DNA from: MWDV01 sp002070715
GTDB taxonomy: Bacteria; Verrucomicrobiota; Verrucomicrobiia; Limisphaerales; MWDV01
Assembly: GCA_035411585.1 (NCBI GenBank)
Contig: DAONTI010000008.1
Coordinates: 1 to 64,000, forward strand
Direction of reading: 5' to 3'
Length of the DNA: 64,000 nt
The notes beneath the pieces are model-generated. The model saw only the letters and a program-made list of their open reading frames with translations, was not told the origin of the DNA and made no database searches. Each line of letters begins with the position of its first letter. The stretch's first letter is position 1. Positions 17,327 to 27,545 of this stretch are shown piece after piece. A program made the position numbers and the translations under genes.

Positions 17327-17551
17327 TCACGCGGGGGTGCGGTTGCGTTGAAATCCGATCAAATAAATGATCGGCAGGATGCCGACGGTGTTGAACACGG
17401 CGATGCAAATAAACCAGGCCAGTTGGCTGTTACGCGCGCTCTTCCACATGGCGATACACTTCCAAACACCCTCCCAGATGCCCAGCACCCCAATGACCAG
17501 CGCCAATAGAACGAATGAAAACCGGGGAGAATCAAAGCTGTTGCCTATCAT
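17327..17551 (-). CDS. Small DUF5652-like membrane protein
   Basis: The product has 74 residues. Two hydrophobic helices (residues about 12-33 and 44-65) flank the short charged loop WKSARNSQ. The pattern GVWKCIAMWKSARNSQLAWF followed by NTVGILPIIYLIGF is the signature of the DUF5652 family of short two-helix membrane proteins. The function of the family is unknown. It is convergent with araB and divergent from the GH51 gene. A much longer frame extending upstream on this strand is an antisense shadow of the GH51 gene. Confidence 0.75.
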   Translation of the reverse strand: MIGNSFDSPRFSFVLLALVIGVLGIWEGVWKCIAMWKSARNSQLAWFICIAVFNTVGILPIIYLIGFQRNRTPA

Positions 17552-17926
17552 GGCGGGAGTATGACTCCACCGGAGCCGGGAGCAAGCCGGTAGGGCCACG
17601 CGGACCTGCGTTTGCGGTCGTCGCCCGCACTTGGCGCTTTGGCCGTTCCGCTGATCCCGCCCGCAGTCGGGGATTTGTTTGCAAAGCCCGCAACAGGAAG
17701 CCGTATGCGGCATGACCCGTGCCGAGCCATCACCTTGGCGGGGAGAATGAAACCCGTTGTTGCCGCATTGTCCGGTGCCTGAATGCCTCCCGGCGCCGCA
17801 CAGTTTTCTTGCCAGCGGATGCGCGTGGCGACATCGTGTGGGCCATGCCTGCCGCGCTGCCCGACAACCGCGTGAGGGCGGCACTCCGGCGGCCGGGCCG
17901 CCACGAAGAATTGAAAAACCAAACCC
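17552..17926. other. Intergenic region, nothing recognised
   Basis: These 375 bp separate the divergent DUF5652-like and GH51 genes. No tRNA, convincing promoter pair, riboswitch or coding frame with family features was seen. It should contain the promoters of both genes. Confidence 0.5.
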
Positions 17927-19489
17927 ATGAACAACCGGAAACCAATCACCACCGCGTTGACGATCCTGGCCCTGCATCTGGCCGCTGGAGCGCAGGATGT
18001 TCCCCCCGCCCCGCGCCTCGTCATCCACGCCGATCAAGGCAAACAGACCATCAGCCGAAATATCTACGGTCATTTCGCCGAACACCTGGGACGCGGCATC
18101 TACGGAGGCATCTGGGTGGGCGAGGACAGTTCCATCCCGAACACCCGCGGCATCCGCAACGACGTGGTGGCCGCGCTCAAACAAACCCAAGTGCCGGTCT
18201 TGCGCTGGCCGGGCGGTTGTTTCGCGGATGAGTATCATTGGCAGGACGGCATCGGCCCGCGCGACCAACGCCCCGCGATGATCAACACCCATTGGGGCGG
18301 CGTGGTGGAGAACAACCACTTCGGCACGCACGAGTTCATGGACCTGTGCGAGCAGCTCGGCTGCGACGCCTACATCTGCGGCAACGTCGGCAGCGGTTCG
18401 GTGCGGGAGATGATGGAGTGGGTCGAGTATCTGACCAGCGATGCCGATTCCCCGATGGCCAACCGCCGCCGCCAAAACGGGCGCGCCCAGCCGTGGCGTG
18501 TGCGGTATTTCGGCGTGGGCAACGAAAGCTGGGGATGCGGCGGCCACATGCGCCCCGAGTATTACAGCGACCTCTACCGCCGGTACCACACTTTTGTGAA
18601 AAATTATCCGGGCTCCGAAATCCACCGCATCGCCTGCGGCGCCAACGGCGGCGACTACCGCTGGACCGAAGTGCTCATGGACCGGGTCGGTCCGGGGATG
18701 ATGCACGGTCTCTCGCTGCATCACTACACGATCCCCACCGGTAACTGGGGCCGGAAAGGCTCGGCCACGCAGTTTGACGAGGCCCAGTATCACGGCGACC
18801 TCCGGCGCGCGCTGGAAATGGAGACGTTGATCCGCCGCCACAGCGAGATCATGGACCGCCGGGATCCGCAAAAACGCGTCGGCTTGATCGTGGATGAGTG
18901 GGGCGTCTGGACCGATCCCGAACCGGGCACGAACCCGGGATTCCTTTATCAACAAAACTCCTTGCGCGACGCCCTCGTCGCCGCGGTGACGCTGAATCTC
19001 TTCAACCGCCACGCCGACCGGGTGCGGATGGCGAATATCGCCCAAACCATTAACGTGCTCCAAGCGATGCTCCTGACCGACGGGGAGAAGATGATCCGCA
19101 CGCCCACCTATCACGTTTTCGCCATGTACACCGTGCATCACGACGCCACCCTGCTGCCGACGGAGTTGACCGGCCCGGATTACGCGCTGGGCGGCGACAC
19201 GATTCCCGGCCTGAGCGTTTCGGCCTCGCGCGACGCCGCGGGCGTGATCCACGTCTCGTTGGCCAACCTGCATCCGGCGCAACCGGTGGTGTTGGCCGCC
19301 GAACTCCGGGGCGCGAGGCCGCGGCGCATCACCGGCCGGGTGCTGACGGCGGACTCGGCCCAGGCACACAACACCTTTGACCAACCAGAAACGGTGCAAC
19401 CGGTCGGGTTCCATGATTGCCAACTGACCGACGGCGGATTCACCGTCAACCTGCCGGCGAAATCCGTGGTGGTGCTGGCGTTGCCCTGA
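17927..19489 (+). CDS. Alpha-N-arabinofuranosidase, GH51, secreted
   Basis: The product has 520 residues with an N-terminal signal (TTALTILALHLAAGAQ). The family start is ISRNIYGHFAEHLGRGIYGGIWV. The catalytic acid/base is Glu200 in GVGNESWG and the nucleophile is Glu324 in IVDEWGVW. Both are intact, as are VLRWPGGCFADEYHW and LSLHHYTIPTG. The enzyme releases L-arabinose from arabinan or arabinoxylan. The C-terminal beta-domain is present. With araB nearby it suggests a small arabinose-use locus, although isomerase, epimerase and transporter genes are not in the window. Confidence 0.93.
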   Translation: MNNRKPITTALTILALHLAAGAQDVPPAPRLVIHADQGKQTISRNIYGHFAEHLGRGIYGGIWVGEDSSIPNTRGIRNDVVAALKQTQVPVLRWPGGCFADEYHWQDGIGPRDQRPAMINTHWGGVVENNHFGTHEFMDLCEQLGCDAYICGNVGSGSVREMMEWVEYLTSDADSPMANRRRQNGRAQPWRVRYFGVGNESWGCGGHMRPEYYSDLYRRYHTFVKNYPGSEIHRIACGANGGDYRWTEVLMDRVGPGMMHGLSLHHYTIPTGNWGRKGSATQFDEAQYHGDLRRALEMETLIRRHSEIMDRRDPQKRVGLIVDEWGVWTDPEPGTNPGFLYQQNSLRDALVAAVTLNLFNRHADRVRMANIAQTINVLQAMLLTDGEKMIRTPTYHVFAMYTVHHDATLLPTELTGPDYALGGDTIPGLSVSASRDAAGVIHVSLANLHPAQPVVLAAELRGARPRRITGRVLTADSAQAHNTFDQPETVQPVGFHDCQLTDGGFTVNLPAKSVVVLALP

Positions 19490-19701
19490 CGATCGGCGGC
19501 CCGGACTTCCCGGGCGTCTTTTCGGCCACGGCCCCGGGGTGCGGGCGCTTGAACTGGATCTTGCATCGCACGGTTGGGAAGGGAAGGAGATGACTCTTGA
19601 TCGCGATGGCGCGGCAGCAGCGACCGATCCAATCGAGGTCAATGAGCCGCCGCCTCCAGGCGGCGGACGGTCACTCAGTCTGCGATTCGGCGGCGGCCCG
19701 G

Positions 19702-22572
19702 TTATTGCCTCAACCGGTAAAACCGGGCGCCGGAAGAGGCGTCCACTGTCACCCGGTGGTTCTCCACGCCGGGCACTGGCAGCCAGGTCGCGCCGGCCAC
19801 CGTTTCGGAAAACTCCAACGTGAATCCCTCCGCCTCGGGCGGCCAGGACAGCGTGATTTGATGGCCCACGCGCTCGAAGTGGAGGACCGGCGCCGGGACC
19901 ATCGCCGAACCGGTCATGGCGAAGAAATGATTCCCAATGGTCGCGCCATCCAACGCGGCCGAGTAAAACGCCACCTCGTCGAGGCCGCCAATCCATCCCT
20001 CTGTCGTGACCACGGGAGCGGCGGAGCCGATCTGGGTGGTTTTCTCCGCGTTGAAATCAATGGATTGAATGAACGAACCTAACGACCGGCCATCCCAATA
20101 CATGGTGACGATGCCGGCGTTGAAGACCACCGCGCAATGATGCCAGCCGCCCACCCGGGGAATGGCCAGCGCGTAAAAGCGGACGCTGTTCCAATTGCCG
20201 AGCTCGTACTGGAACCGGGTCAGATGCAGACTCCACACGCTGCCCGCGCCCAGGGCGCCGTTCCGGTTGGCCAGGAAACATGGATCATAGCCGGGATTTG
20301 TGGTCCAATCCGCCCGCATCCAGCACTCCACCGTGCCGGTGCCATCGGCGAAATCAAATTCCGGCACCAGCCCCAAATCCACGTGGCCGGTGCCCTGCAA
20401 GCGCAACGATTGATTGGTCACGCCGCCCGGTCCGTGGCCGAACGCCACCACGTTGGCCAGCGTGCCGGGATGGGCGTTTAGGGCGTCGCGCGCGTCCCCG
20501 GCGTCAAAGGTGTAGTAGGCAATCAGGCTGCTTTCCTGCCGCACCGCGGCCTGGTACTGGGCGATGTTGTTGCCCACCCGGATCACGGCTTTGTCGCTGG
20601 GGACGCTCCCGTTGGCGTTGGCGATGACGACGTGGTATTCGCCCGAATCGGCGGGGGTGGAATTGGTGTTTTGGAGGAACACATTGGTGGCCCCGCTGAT
20701 CGCGACGTCATTTTTGTACCATTGATACTCCAGTTGCCCGCCATGGGCGCCCGCGGAAAGTTGCCAGGGTTGTCCCGCCAGGAAAGTGCCGCCGCTGGGT
20801 TGCGCTGTGACGACGGGAGGTTGGCCTTGGTAATAGGTGTTGACGTGCGCCTGGATCGAAGCCGCCGGCAACGCCGCCGCAAAAAAGGCCACCTCGTCCA
20901 GCATCCCCACCCAGCCCTCCGCCGTGGTCGCGGCGGCGGATGACCCCAGTTGAACGGTCACGGTGTTGGTGTTGAGCGCCCGCGCTTGGGTGCCGATGAA
21001 CACGCCATCCCAATAATACGTGGCGGTGCCGGCTTCGAAAACCACGGCGACATGATGCCAGGCGTTCCCGGCGGTGCCGCCGGGCACGGCATAGAGCGAG
21101 CTGTCGAAGCCATTGTAGAAGCTCAGGGTGGACTTGTCTTTTTTCAGGTGCAGACTCCAGCGGGTCGTGCCATCGCGGTTGGCGAACATGCACGGCCAAT
21201 CGCTCCCGGCGTCGTCGCCGGCCCAGTCAGCCCGAACCCAGCCTTCCACCGTGCCGGTGCCCGACACAAAATCAAATTCAGGCACCCACCCCAGATTGAG
21301 ATGCCCCGCGCCATCCAAGGCGAGGCCCTGCGCCGCGCCGCCGCCCACGCCGGTCCTCCAGCCGGCGCTGCCGCTCAACTGGCCGTCATGCCAACTGTGG
21401 TCGTCCTGGGGCAGGCGTTGGTCGAAGGTGTAATACGCCACCAGACTGGGTTCATTCCGAACCACCGCCTGGTACCGCGTCAAGGCCGCCGGCAAGGCGC
21501 TTTCCAAGGCAATCGTCACCGGCGCACTCGTCACCGCCCCGGTCAGGTTGGTCACGGTCACCCAATACGTGCCGGCGTCAGCGATGGTCAGGCTGGGAAA
21601 GAAAAGTGTCGGCCCCATTTCTCCGGCCAAAGCGGTGCCGGCTTGGTACCATTGATACGCCAGATCGGGGCCGGTGGCCGTGACGGTGAGGGTCAACGCC
21701 ACTCCCGGAAGAAAGACGCCGCCCTGGGGCGGTTTGACGATCTGCGGGGGTGAACCGGCAAAGAACGCCTGGTAATGCGCCAACACGGTCTCCGCCGGGA
21801 GGGCCTCCGCATAAAACGCCACTTCATCCAACGCGCCAACCCAACCTTCATCCAAGGCTGTGGGTGAAGTGGAGCCCAGTTGGGTGGGGAGAATGGCGAC
21901 CGGCCGGCCGAGTGGGCGGTATTGGGAGCCCGCGAGCGCGCCATCCAGATAGACTTTGAACTCGCCGTACTCGAACACCACGACCAAGTGATGCCAGTTG
22001 GTCGTAACATTGGGAATGGACACCGTCGGCTGATAGACCGAGCCATTCCACATCCCGATTCCCTGTTTATCGGCATCCAGGTTGACGCTGTAACGGGTGG
22101 CCCCGCTGCGGTGGGCGAACAGGTTGGCGTTGTAAGTGATTGGGCCGGCGCGGAACCAGGCTTCGATCGAACCGGTGTCGTCCTCGAAGGCAAAGTCCGG
22201 CACCACCCCGAGATTGACCCAGCCAAAACCGTCCAGCAACAAAGCCGTCCCCGCGCCGTTCACCCCCGTCGTAAAGGTGGCCGTGCCTTTTAACGTCCCG
22301 TGATTCGTGCTCCAGACATCGGCGGCGGTGGATTGATCAAAGGGATAATACGAGATGAGACTCCATTCGTTGGTCACGGCCGTCTGATAATCCGCCAGCG
22401 TGGCTTGCGCGCGGGGAAGACCGAGCAACCCGGCCAGGCCCAGAAAGCACAGGACCATCCGGAGACTCAAACGATGTCCAACCCGAGGCTTCCGGCGGGA
22501 CCGAGGCGTCGCAACACCCGGGGCAAGGGGAGAGTGCATACAACAAAACTGACAGGCAGGGATGAATTTCAT
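19702..22572 (-). CDS. Large secreted protein with three LamG and two Ig-like domains
   Basis: The product has 956 residues. The start is uncertain: ATG 22572, ATG 22539, or ATG 22458, which begins MVLCFLGLAGLLGLPRAQA. In each case a signal peptide precedes the first domain. Three LamG units follow, each beginning AVxNExSLIxYYxFD and ending EGW(V/I)G(A/M/G)LDEVAFY. Two Ig-like linkers of about 85 residues separate them (YQWYQAGTALAGEMG and YQWYKNDVAISGATN). The last 60 residues (ITLSWPPEAEGFTLEFSE and ARFYRLRQ) form a terminal beta module also seen in the protease at 51623. It is probably a surface-exposed binding or adhesion protein. Confidence 0.85.
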   Translation of the reverse strand: MKFIPACQFCCMHSPLAPGVATPRSRRKPRVGHRLSLRMVLCFLGLAGLLGLPRAQATLADYQTAVTNEWSLISYYPFDQSTAADVWSTNHGTLKGTATFTTGVNGAGTALLLDGFGWVNLGVVPDFAFEDDTGSIEAWFRAGPITYNANLFAHRSGATRYSVNLDADKQGIGMWNGSVYQPTVSIPNVTTNWHHLVVVFEYGEFKVYLDGALAGSQYRPLGRPVAILPTQLGSTSPTALDEGWVGALDEVAFYAEALPAETVLAHYQAFFAGSPPQIVKPPQGGVFLPGVALTLTVTATGPDLAYQWYQAGTALAGEMGPTLFFPSLTIADAGTYWVTVTNLTGAVTSAPVTIALESALPAALTRYQAVVRNEPSLVAYYTFDQRLPQDDHSWHDGQLSGSAGWRTGVGGGAAQGLALDGAGHLNLGWVPEFDFVSGTGTVEGWVRADWAGDDAGSDWPCMFANRDGTTRWSLHLKKDKSTLSFYNGFDSSLYAVPGGTAGNAWHHVAVVFEAGTATYYWDGVFIGTQARALNTNTVTVQLGSSAAATTAEGWVGMLDEVAFFAAALPAASIQAHVNTYYQGQPPVVTAQPSGGTFLAGQPWQLSAGAHGGQLEYQWYKNDVAISGATNVFLQNTNSTPADSGEYHVVIANANGSVPSDKAVIRVGNNIAQYQAAVRQESSLIAYYTFDAGDARDALNAHPGTLANVVAFGHGPGGVTNQSLRLQGTGHVDLGLVPEFDFADGTGTVECWMRADWTTNPGYDPCFLANRNGALGAGSVWSLHLTRFQYELGNWNSVRFYALAIPRVGGWHHCAVVFNAGIVTMYWDGRSLGSFIQSIDFNAEKTTQIGSAAPVVTTEGWIGGLDEVAFYSAALDGATIGNHFFAMTGSAMVPAPVLHFERVGHQITLSWPPEAEGFTLEFSETVAGATWLPVPGVENHRVTVDASSGARFYRLRQ

Positions 22573-22681
22573 ATCGCAGTTTGGCTACTGAACTTTCCCA
22601 TGCGTTGGCGGGGTTGTCATCTGGAATTTGCCACTTCCTTGGGATTGCCAGCAACGATACAACCTACCGGAGGAATGCAAT

Positions 22682-25600
22682 TCAGGGATTGGTTTCCGCC
22701 CAGGCCCGGGCCCGTGCGATCAAGGCCGCCCGGAGTTCCGGGCGGGACGAGAGGATCATGATCGGATGCTCCCAGCCCAGCAACGTGGCCATGGTTTGGG
22801 CGGCTCGATCGCACACCCGCCAAGCGGGGCCGCGACCGGCGCGGGAGTATTCAATCGGGGTGGTATCGTCCAGCAGCGGCACCAGCTCGCGCACACAATT
22901 GGTCAACGCGAGGTCTCCCAGCGTGATCAACGCGCGCTCCCGCAAGTAGCTGTCCGTGTGCGGATCCCGGGCCGTTGCCAGCAGGTCGCGGGTCAACCGA
23001 TCCGGCGCCAACCGGGCCAGCGCCCGCGTGGCTTCGACCTGATAAACGGTGTCGCGCAATTTGAACAATTCCTCCGTCGCCTCGGCGCAGGCCAATGCGC
23101 CGAGCGCTTCGATCAACGCATCGGCGAGGTTGAAATTATGGGTCGGCCGATCAAACGGCTGAAACCGCCGGCGCTGGCTGGCCGGCCCTGGTAAGGGCGG
23201 AGGCGCCGTTCGTTCCAAGCGCGAGCGGAGGTTGTCCACGTCGAGTAATTCATCGGTGTGGAATACCATACCGTAAAGGTCTTGCGTGACGGCGCGGACG
23301 GAAGGGGACGCGTTCTCGGACATCAAAGGCGGCACTTGCAGGCGCTCCCGGAGTTTCGCCAACAAGACCGGCGCCGCGTTTGTCGCGCCCAGTTTGCCGA
23401 GCGCATACGCCGCCGCCGCGCCGACGATCTCGTTGGTGTCATCCAAGGTTTGCAATAACGCGGCCCGGCTTTCGGCCTCGTTCCACCCGGCCTGGTAAAT
23501 GGCCAGCGCGGCCTGCCAACGCACGCCATCCGCCGGATCGCGCAGTGCCTGGAGGAGCAGAGCGCGCCCGGATGCGGAGGGTTGCGGTACCCGGCTCAGG
23601 AGCACGCACGTCAAGCGGCGGGCGAGCGCCGATTGCCGGGGAAAGGCGGAGATCAGCGCCGGGACATCCAAGGCGGACGGGCGTGAAGCCAGAATGTGCG
23701 CGGCGGTTATGGCCAGGTGTGGCCGGTCCGCCCCGAGCCAGGCGATCAGGTCGTTCTGCCGGGATTCCCAAGGCAAACGCGAAATAATCGTGACCAACGC
23801 CTCGGCGACCTCGGCGTTTTCACCGGTCTGCGGCAGCATTTCAAACAAGGCGGGCAAGTCCGCCGCCGTCGCGCGCGCGCCGAGCTGCCAGAGGAGATCT
23901 TCAACCCTTCGGTATGTGGCGTCCTCGCTGGAAATCAGTCCCCGAAGTTTTTCGAGCAGTGTCGCCACGGTGGTTTCGGCGTAAAAGCTCCGGGTAAACG
24001 GCGGCGCGGGGGGCGTTTCACCTTTGGCGATCAATTCCCGCCACGCGGCGTCGTCCAGCGGCTGGTCGGTTGGCCGGGTGAACTCGCGATAGGTCAGCAC
24101 CGCGCCGCGGTAAAGCTGGAGCGCATTCTCCCCCGGCACGATGACATAAAGCGCCTGCGGCCGCGCCACGCCGGCATACAGCATGGAGTCGGTGAGTGGA
24201 TTCGAGAAGATGCGGGTTACTTTGGGAAAGTCATCCCGCGGCTCCAAGTAAGCGTTGCCGTAATAAAAATGAAAGCGGGCGAGCGTGATCCCGTAGTTGG
24301 CCATCCACTCCGCGTTGTCTTTGGTCAACGGTTCTCCCGTCAGGGATTTTCCGGCCAACACCGCGAGCTGATCGCAGACCGGCGCGAAATCGCGGAGCCA
24401 TTGCGGGGCGTTCTGGCGGCAATCAAAGAACAGCCGCAGGTTTTCCTGATCCGCCGTTGCGAGGGGGCCGGGTTTGGTGCCGCGTTCCGCCAACTCCTTC
24501 AATTCCCGCCGCATTCGCTGATACATTTTTTGCGGCTCGGCCTTTTCCCATGTTTCCTTGTGTCTTTCATAATAACGCTCCGTGAACTGTTCAAGCTGTT
24601 CCAGTTTCCCGGAAACCTGTTCCAGCTCCCGCTCATCCCGGCTGGAGATGATGCTGTCAAAAAGCTGAAGCATTTCCCGCAAGCTGGCGGCGGCAGTCCG
24701 CGCATCGAAAACCGGGTCCAACCCGGCTTGGTCAAGGGCCGTTGCCGTGGCGCGCGCCAGTTTTGCCAGCCCGGCGAAGAACTCGGGATACGGCGTGACC
24801 ATTCCCGTGGGGGGGCGGTGAGCCCCAAATACAGCACGTTAAGTTTCGTATGCAGCGCCCAAGTATGCCGCTGTTCGGCCCAGGCCCCGAGTTGCGTCCA
24901 CAGTTGCCGGTCATGCCATGCGGCGGTGCGCAGGGCGGGTGCGACTTGCGGCGGCCGTGGTTCTTGCAACCGGGCGAGCAAGCGCATCGCCTCTCCGAAT
25001 AGCGAATCCGGCAGCGACCCGCACGGCACCTGCGCGATCCGGTCGCCGATCTTTTTCCCGAACTGGCTTTGCACCGCCCGCAAGGCGGCGGGCGAACGCA
25101 GCTCCGGCGCCGCCGCGAAATAATCCAGCCCCGAGGGCTGCCAACGGTCGGGAATTTCCGGGTCGGTCGTTTGCTGGAAGCAAACCGCGCACGGCAGTTG
25201 CCGCGGCGGCAGCAAACGGAACCCGCGCGTCAGCTTGCCGAACTGCGCGTATTCCTCGGGCTGAAGTAATTGATCGTTGACGCGCGGCAGCGGCAACCGC
25301 TCCGCCAGTTGGTCTTGAATGGCGGCCAGTTGTTTCGCGGAGAGGGCCGCGGGATTGGTGCCCGCCACCGCCCCGGCGACCGCCGCGTATTGGGGAATGG
25401 CGCCATCTTCCGCCCGCGCGAGGAGCCGGTCAAATGGGTCGGAAAGCTGTTGCCATAAGCCGGATAATTCGGCATCGCCGGCAATCAGCGTGGCGAGCGC
25501 CACGGCGGCCTGGGTCTCGCGCGCGTGGTTCAAGCGGAACACGACCGTGGCATACCATTGCCGCGCGGTGAAATAATCGGCCAACGGCGGTGCCCCCGCG

Positions 25601-26211
25601 TAAAAACTCTGCGCGCGAAACTGGGCCGGGGAAAGTGGGAAACCCACCTCCATCGAGAGCGGCGCGGCTTGGCCGGCGCGCAAACCATCCACGATATTTT
25701 TCTCCGGCCCGGTGAGCGTCTGCCGGTGCGCCGCCTCCTGCAACGCCAGGCCCACGGACGCATAACGGCGCAACAACCCGGCGCTCGGACCGAGTTGCGG
25801 GGCGCGCGTTTGCGTGGCGGCGAGGAGCCGGCGCGAGAACCGAAGCAGTCGTTCCGCCTGGATTGCCTCCAGTTCCCGCACGCCTTCCTCCAGCAGGAGA
25901 TGATAGGTGTGCCAGGCGGAATCCGTGGTGATGAAGACCGGTAGGATGCTGCCGTGCGGATTATCTTCCGAAGGCGGCTCGATCTCCGGGCTTTTGATGT
26001 AGGCCTCGAAAATTTGTTTGAACATCGGGTCCGCGACGACAAAACCATTCTGTCGCAACAGAAGCCTCGCCTCTGCGGACCCGGCAAACGCTTCCATGCC
26101 TCGGACCTTCTCCAGTTCATAGTCACCCTCTTGAGCCAGCGTGAGGATGAAGGGGAAAAGAAATCCCACCCATATCATGAAAACGCAGTTCGAAGGATAC
26201 GGCTTCTTCAT
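22682..26211 (-). pseudogene. DUF3160-HEAT repeat protein, interrupted by a frameshift
   Basis: Two minus-strand frames together encode one protein of about 1,176 residues. The first starts at 26211 with a signal peptide (IWVGFLFPFILTLAQ) and carries the N-terminal DUF3160 region, ending at LNVLYLGLTAPP. The second starts near 24802 with MVTPYPEFFAGLAKLA and continues DUF3160, then HEAT-like repeats. The join falls on a run of seven G (24809-24815). Eight, or five, would restore one frame and read TAPPTGMVTPYP. It could be a homopolymer sequencing error, a true pseudogene or a slippage site. Both halves look fully conserved, which favours a recent or technical change. The family's function is unknown. 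Confidence 0.8.
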
Positions 26212-26529
26212 GTCTGAATTTAGGCCGTCGGCGGGAAAATTACGACTTCTTTCCGCGCGATCCGGTTGCGGGCTCGATCAGGTTTTTGACCAAGTTACTT
26301 CGGCGGATCGCAAGCACGACCGGTGGGGGCGCGTTTGCTGGGTGTGCGCCGTGCGACCCCGGCAGGATCACAAGCCATCAGCCGTCCAAAATCACGAGGA
26401 TGGCGCCAAGTTGCTCGCTGACTACGGCGTGCTGCGAGTGGTGGCAAGAGGCGTATGCCGATCACTGAGCATCGGGCGGGTTGGCCTGGCTACGACTGCG
26501 CGCCCGCCGGAGAAAGGTCTGGCCGGATG
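26212..26529. other. Intergenic region, nothing recognised
   Basis: These 318 bp lie between the cysK end and the DUF3160 gene start, both on the minus strand. A short GGCGGG/CCCGCC inverted repeat occurs around 26475-26510 without a T-run. No RNA gene, riboswitch or credible small reading frame was identified. Confidence 0.5.
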
Positions 26530-27492
26530 TTAACTTTGCACTTGCTTACGGGCTTCCTCGGCCAGGGGTGTGCTGAGATAGCGTTCGCCGGTGTCACAGC
26601 CGATGGTCACGATCAGTTTCCCCTTGTTTTCCGGACGGCGGGCAACCTGCAAAGCCGCCCAGACGTTGGCGCCCGTGGAAATGCCGGCCAAGATTCCCTC
26701 CTCCAATGCCAACCGGCGGGCCGTGTCAAACGCGTCCTCGTTGCTGACGGTGATTACGTCGTCCAGGATGTCCAGGTTCAGCACCTGCGGCACAAACCCC
26801 GTGCCCGTGCCTTGGATTTTGTGCGGTCCGGGCTTGAGCGGTTCGCCGTTGCGGGTCTGCGTGATGACCGGCGAATCTTTCGGCTCCACCGCAATGGCGC
26901 GAAAACTTTTCTTGCGCGGTTTGATCACTTCGCTGACGCCGGTGATCGTGCCGCCGGTGCCAACGGCGGACACCAAAATGTCCACCCGCCCGTCGGTATC
27001 CCGCCAAATCTCCTCCGCCGTGGTTTGGCGGTGGATCCCGGGATTGGCCGGATTATTGAACTGTTGCGGCACCCAAGACCCGGCGATTTCCCGGTGCAAC
27101 TCCTCGGCTTTTCTGACGGCGCCGATCGTGCCCTCGGCGCCGGGGGTGAGCACGAGCCGGGCGCCGAGCAACGCCATGAGTGTGCGCCGTTCCATGCTCA
27201 TGGTTTCCGGCATGGTGAGCAGCAGCCGGTATCCTTTGGCCGCCGCCACAAACGCCAGCGCGATTCCGGTGTTGCCGCTGGTTGGTTCAATGATGGTGGT
27301 GTCCGGCGTCAGGATTCCCTCGCGTTCGGCGGCGGCAATCATGGCCACGCCGATGCGGTCTTTGACACTGCCCAGCGGATTAAAGAATTCGGCCTTGAGC
27401 GCCAGCGTCGCCTCCAAGCCGGCGGCGAGGCGATTGAGTTTGATCAAGGGCGTGTGGCCCACGGTGTTGAGGATATGAGGATGAATGGACAT
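26530..27492 (-). CDS. cysK: Cysteine synthase (O-acetylserine sulfhydrylase)
   Basis: The product has 320 residues and is a PLP enzyme that makes L-cysteine from O-acetylserine and sulfide. PLP binds Lys44 in NPLGSVKDRIG. The substrate loop is IIEPTSGNTGIALA and the phosphate-binding loop is VGTGGTITG. The start MSIHPHILNTVGHTPLIKL fits the family exactly; a frame 19 codons longer was rejected. Length and motifs are canonical for CysK rather than CysM. The neighbours are not sulfur genes. Confidence 0.95.
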   Translation of the reverse strand: MSIHPHILNTVGHTPLIKLNRLAAGLEATLALKAEFFNPLGSVKDRIGVAMIAAAEREGILTPDTTIIEPTSGNTGIALAFVAAAKGYRLLLTMPETMSMERRTLMALLGARLVLTPGAEGTIGAVRKAEELHREIAGSWVPQQFNNPANPGIHRQTTAEEIWRDTDGRVDILVSAVGTGGTITGVSEVIKPRKKSFRAIAVEPKDSPVITQTRNGEPLKPGPHKIQGTGTGFVPQVLNLDILDDVITVSNEDAFDTARRLALEEGILAGISTGANVWAALQVARRPENKGKLIVTIGCDTGERYLSTPLAEEARKQVQS

Positions 27493-27545
27493 GATTTTGT
27501 TTCGGGATAAGTGGCTTGATGCTTTCGCGTCGGAATACCGGGAGT

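Noticed and set aside
17327..19996. An 889-codon minus-strand frame
   Set aside because: Except for its last 74 codons, it is antisense to the GH51 arabinofuranosidase, whose catalytic motifs are intact. Only the DUF5652-like end was kept.
26475..26529. Possible terminator after cysK
   Set aside because: The GGCGGG/CCCGCC repeat is short and lacks a T-run on the minus strand.
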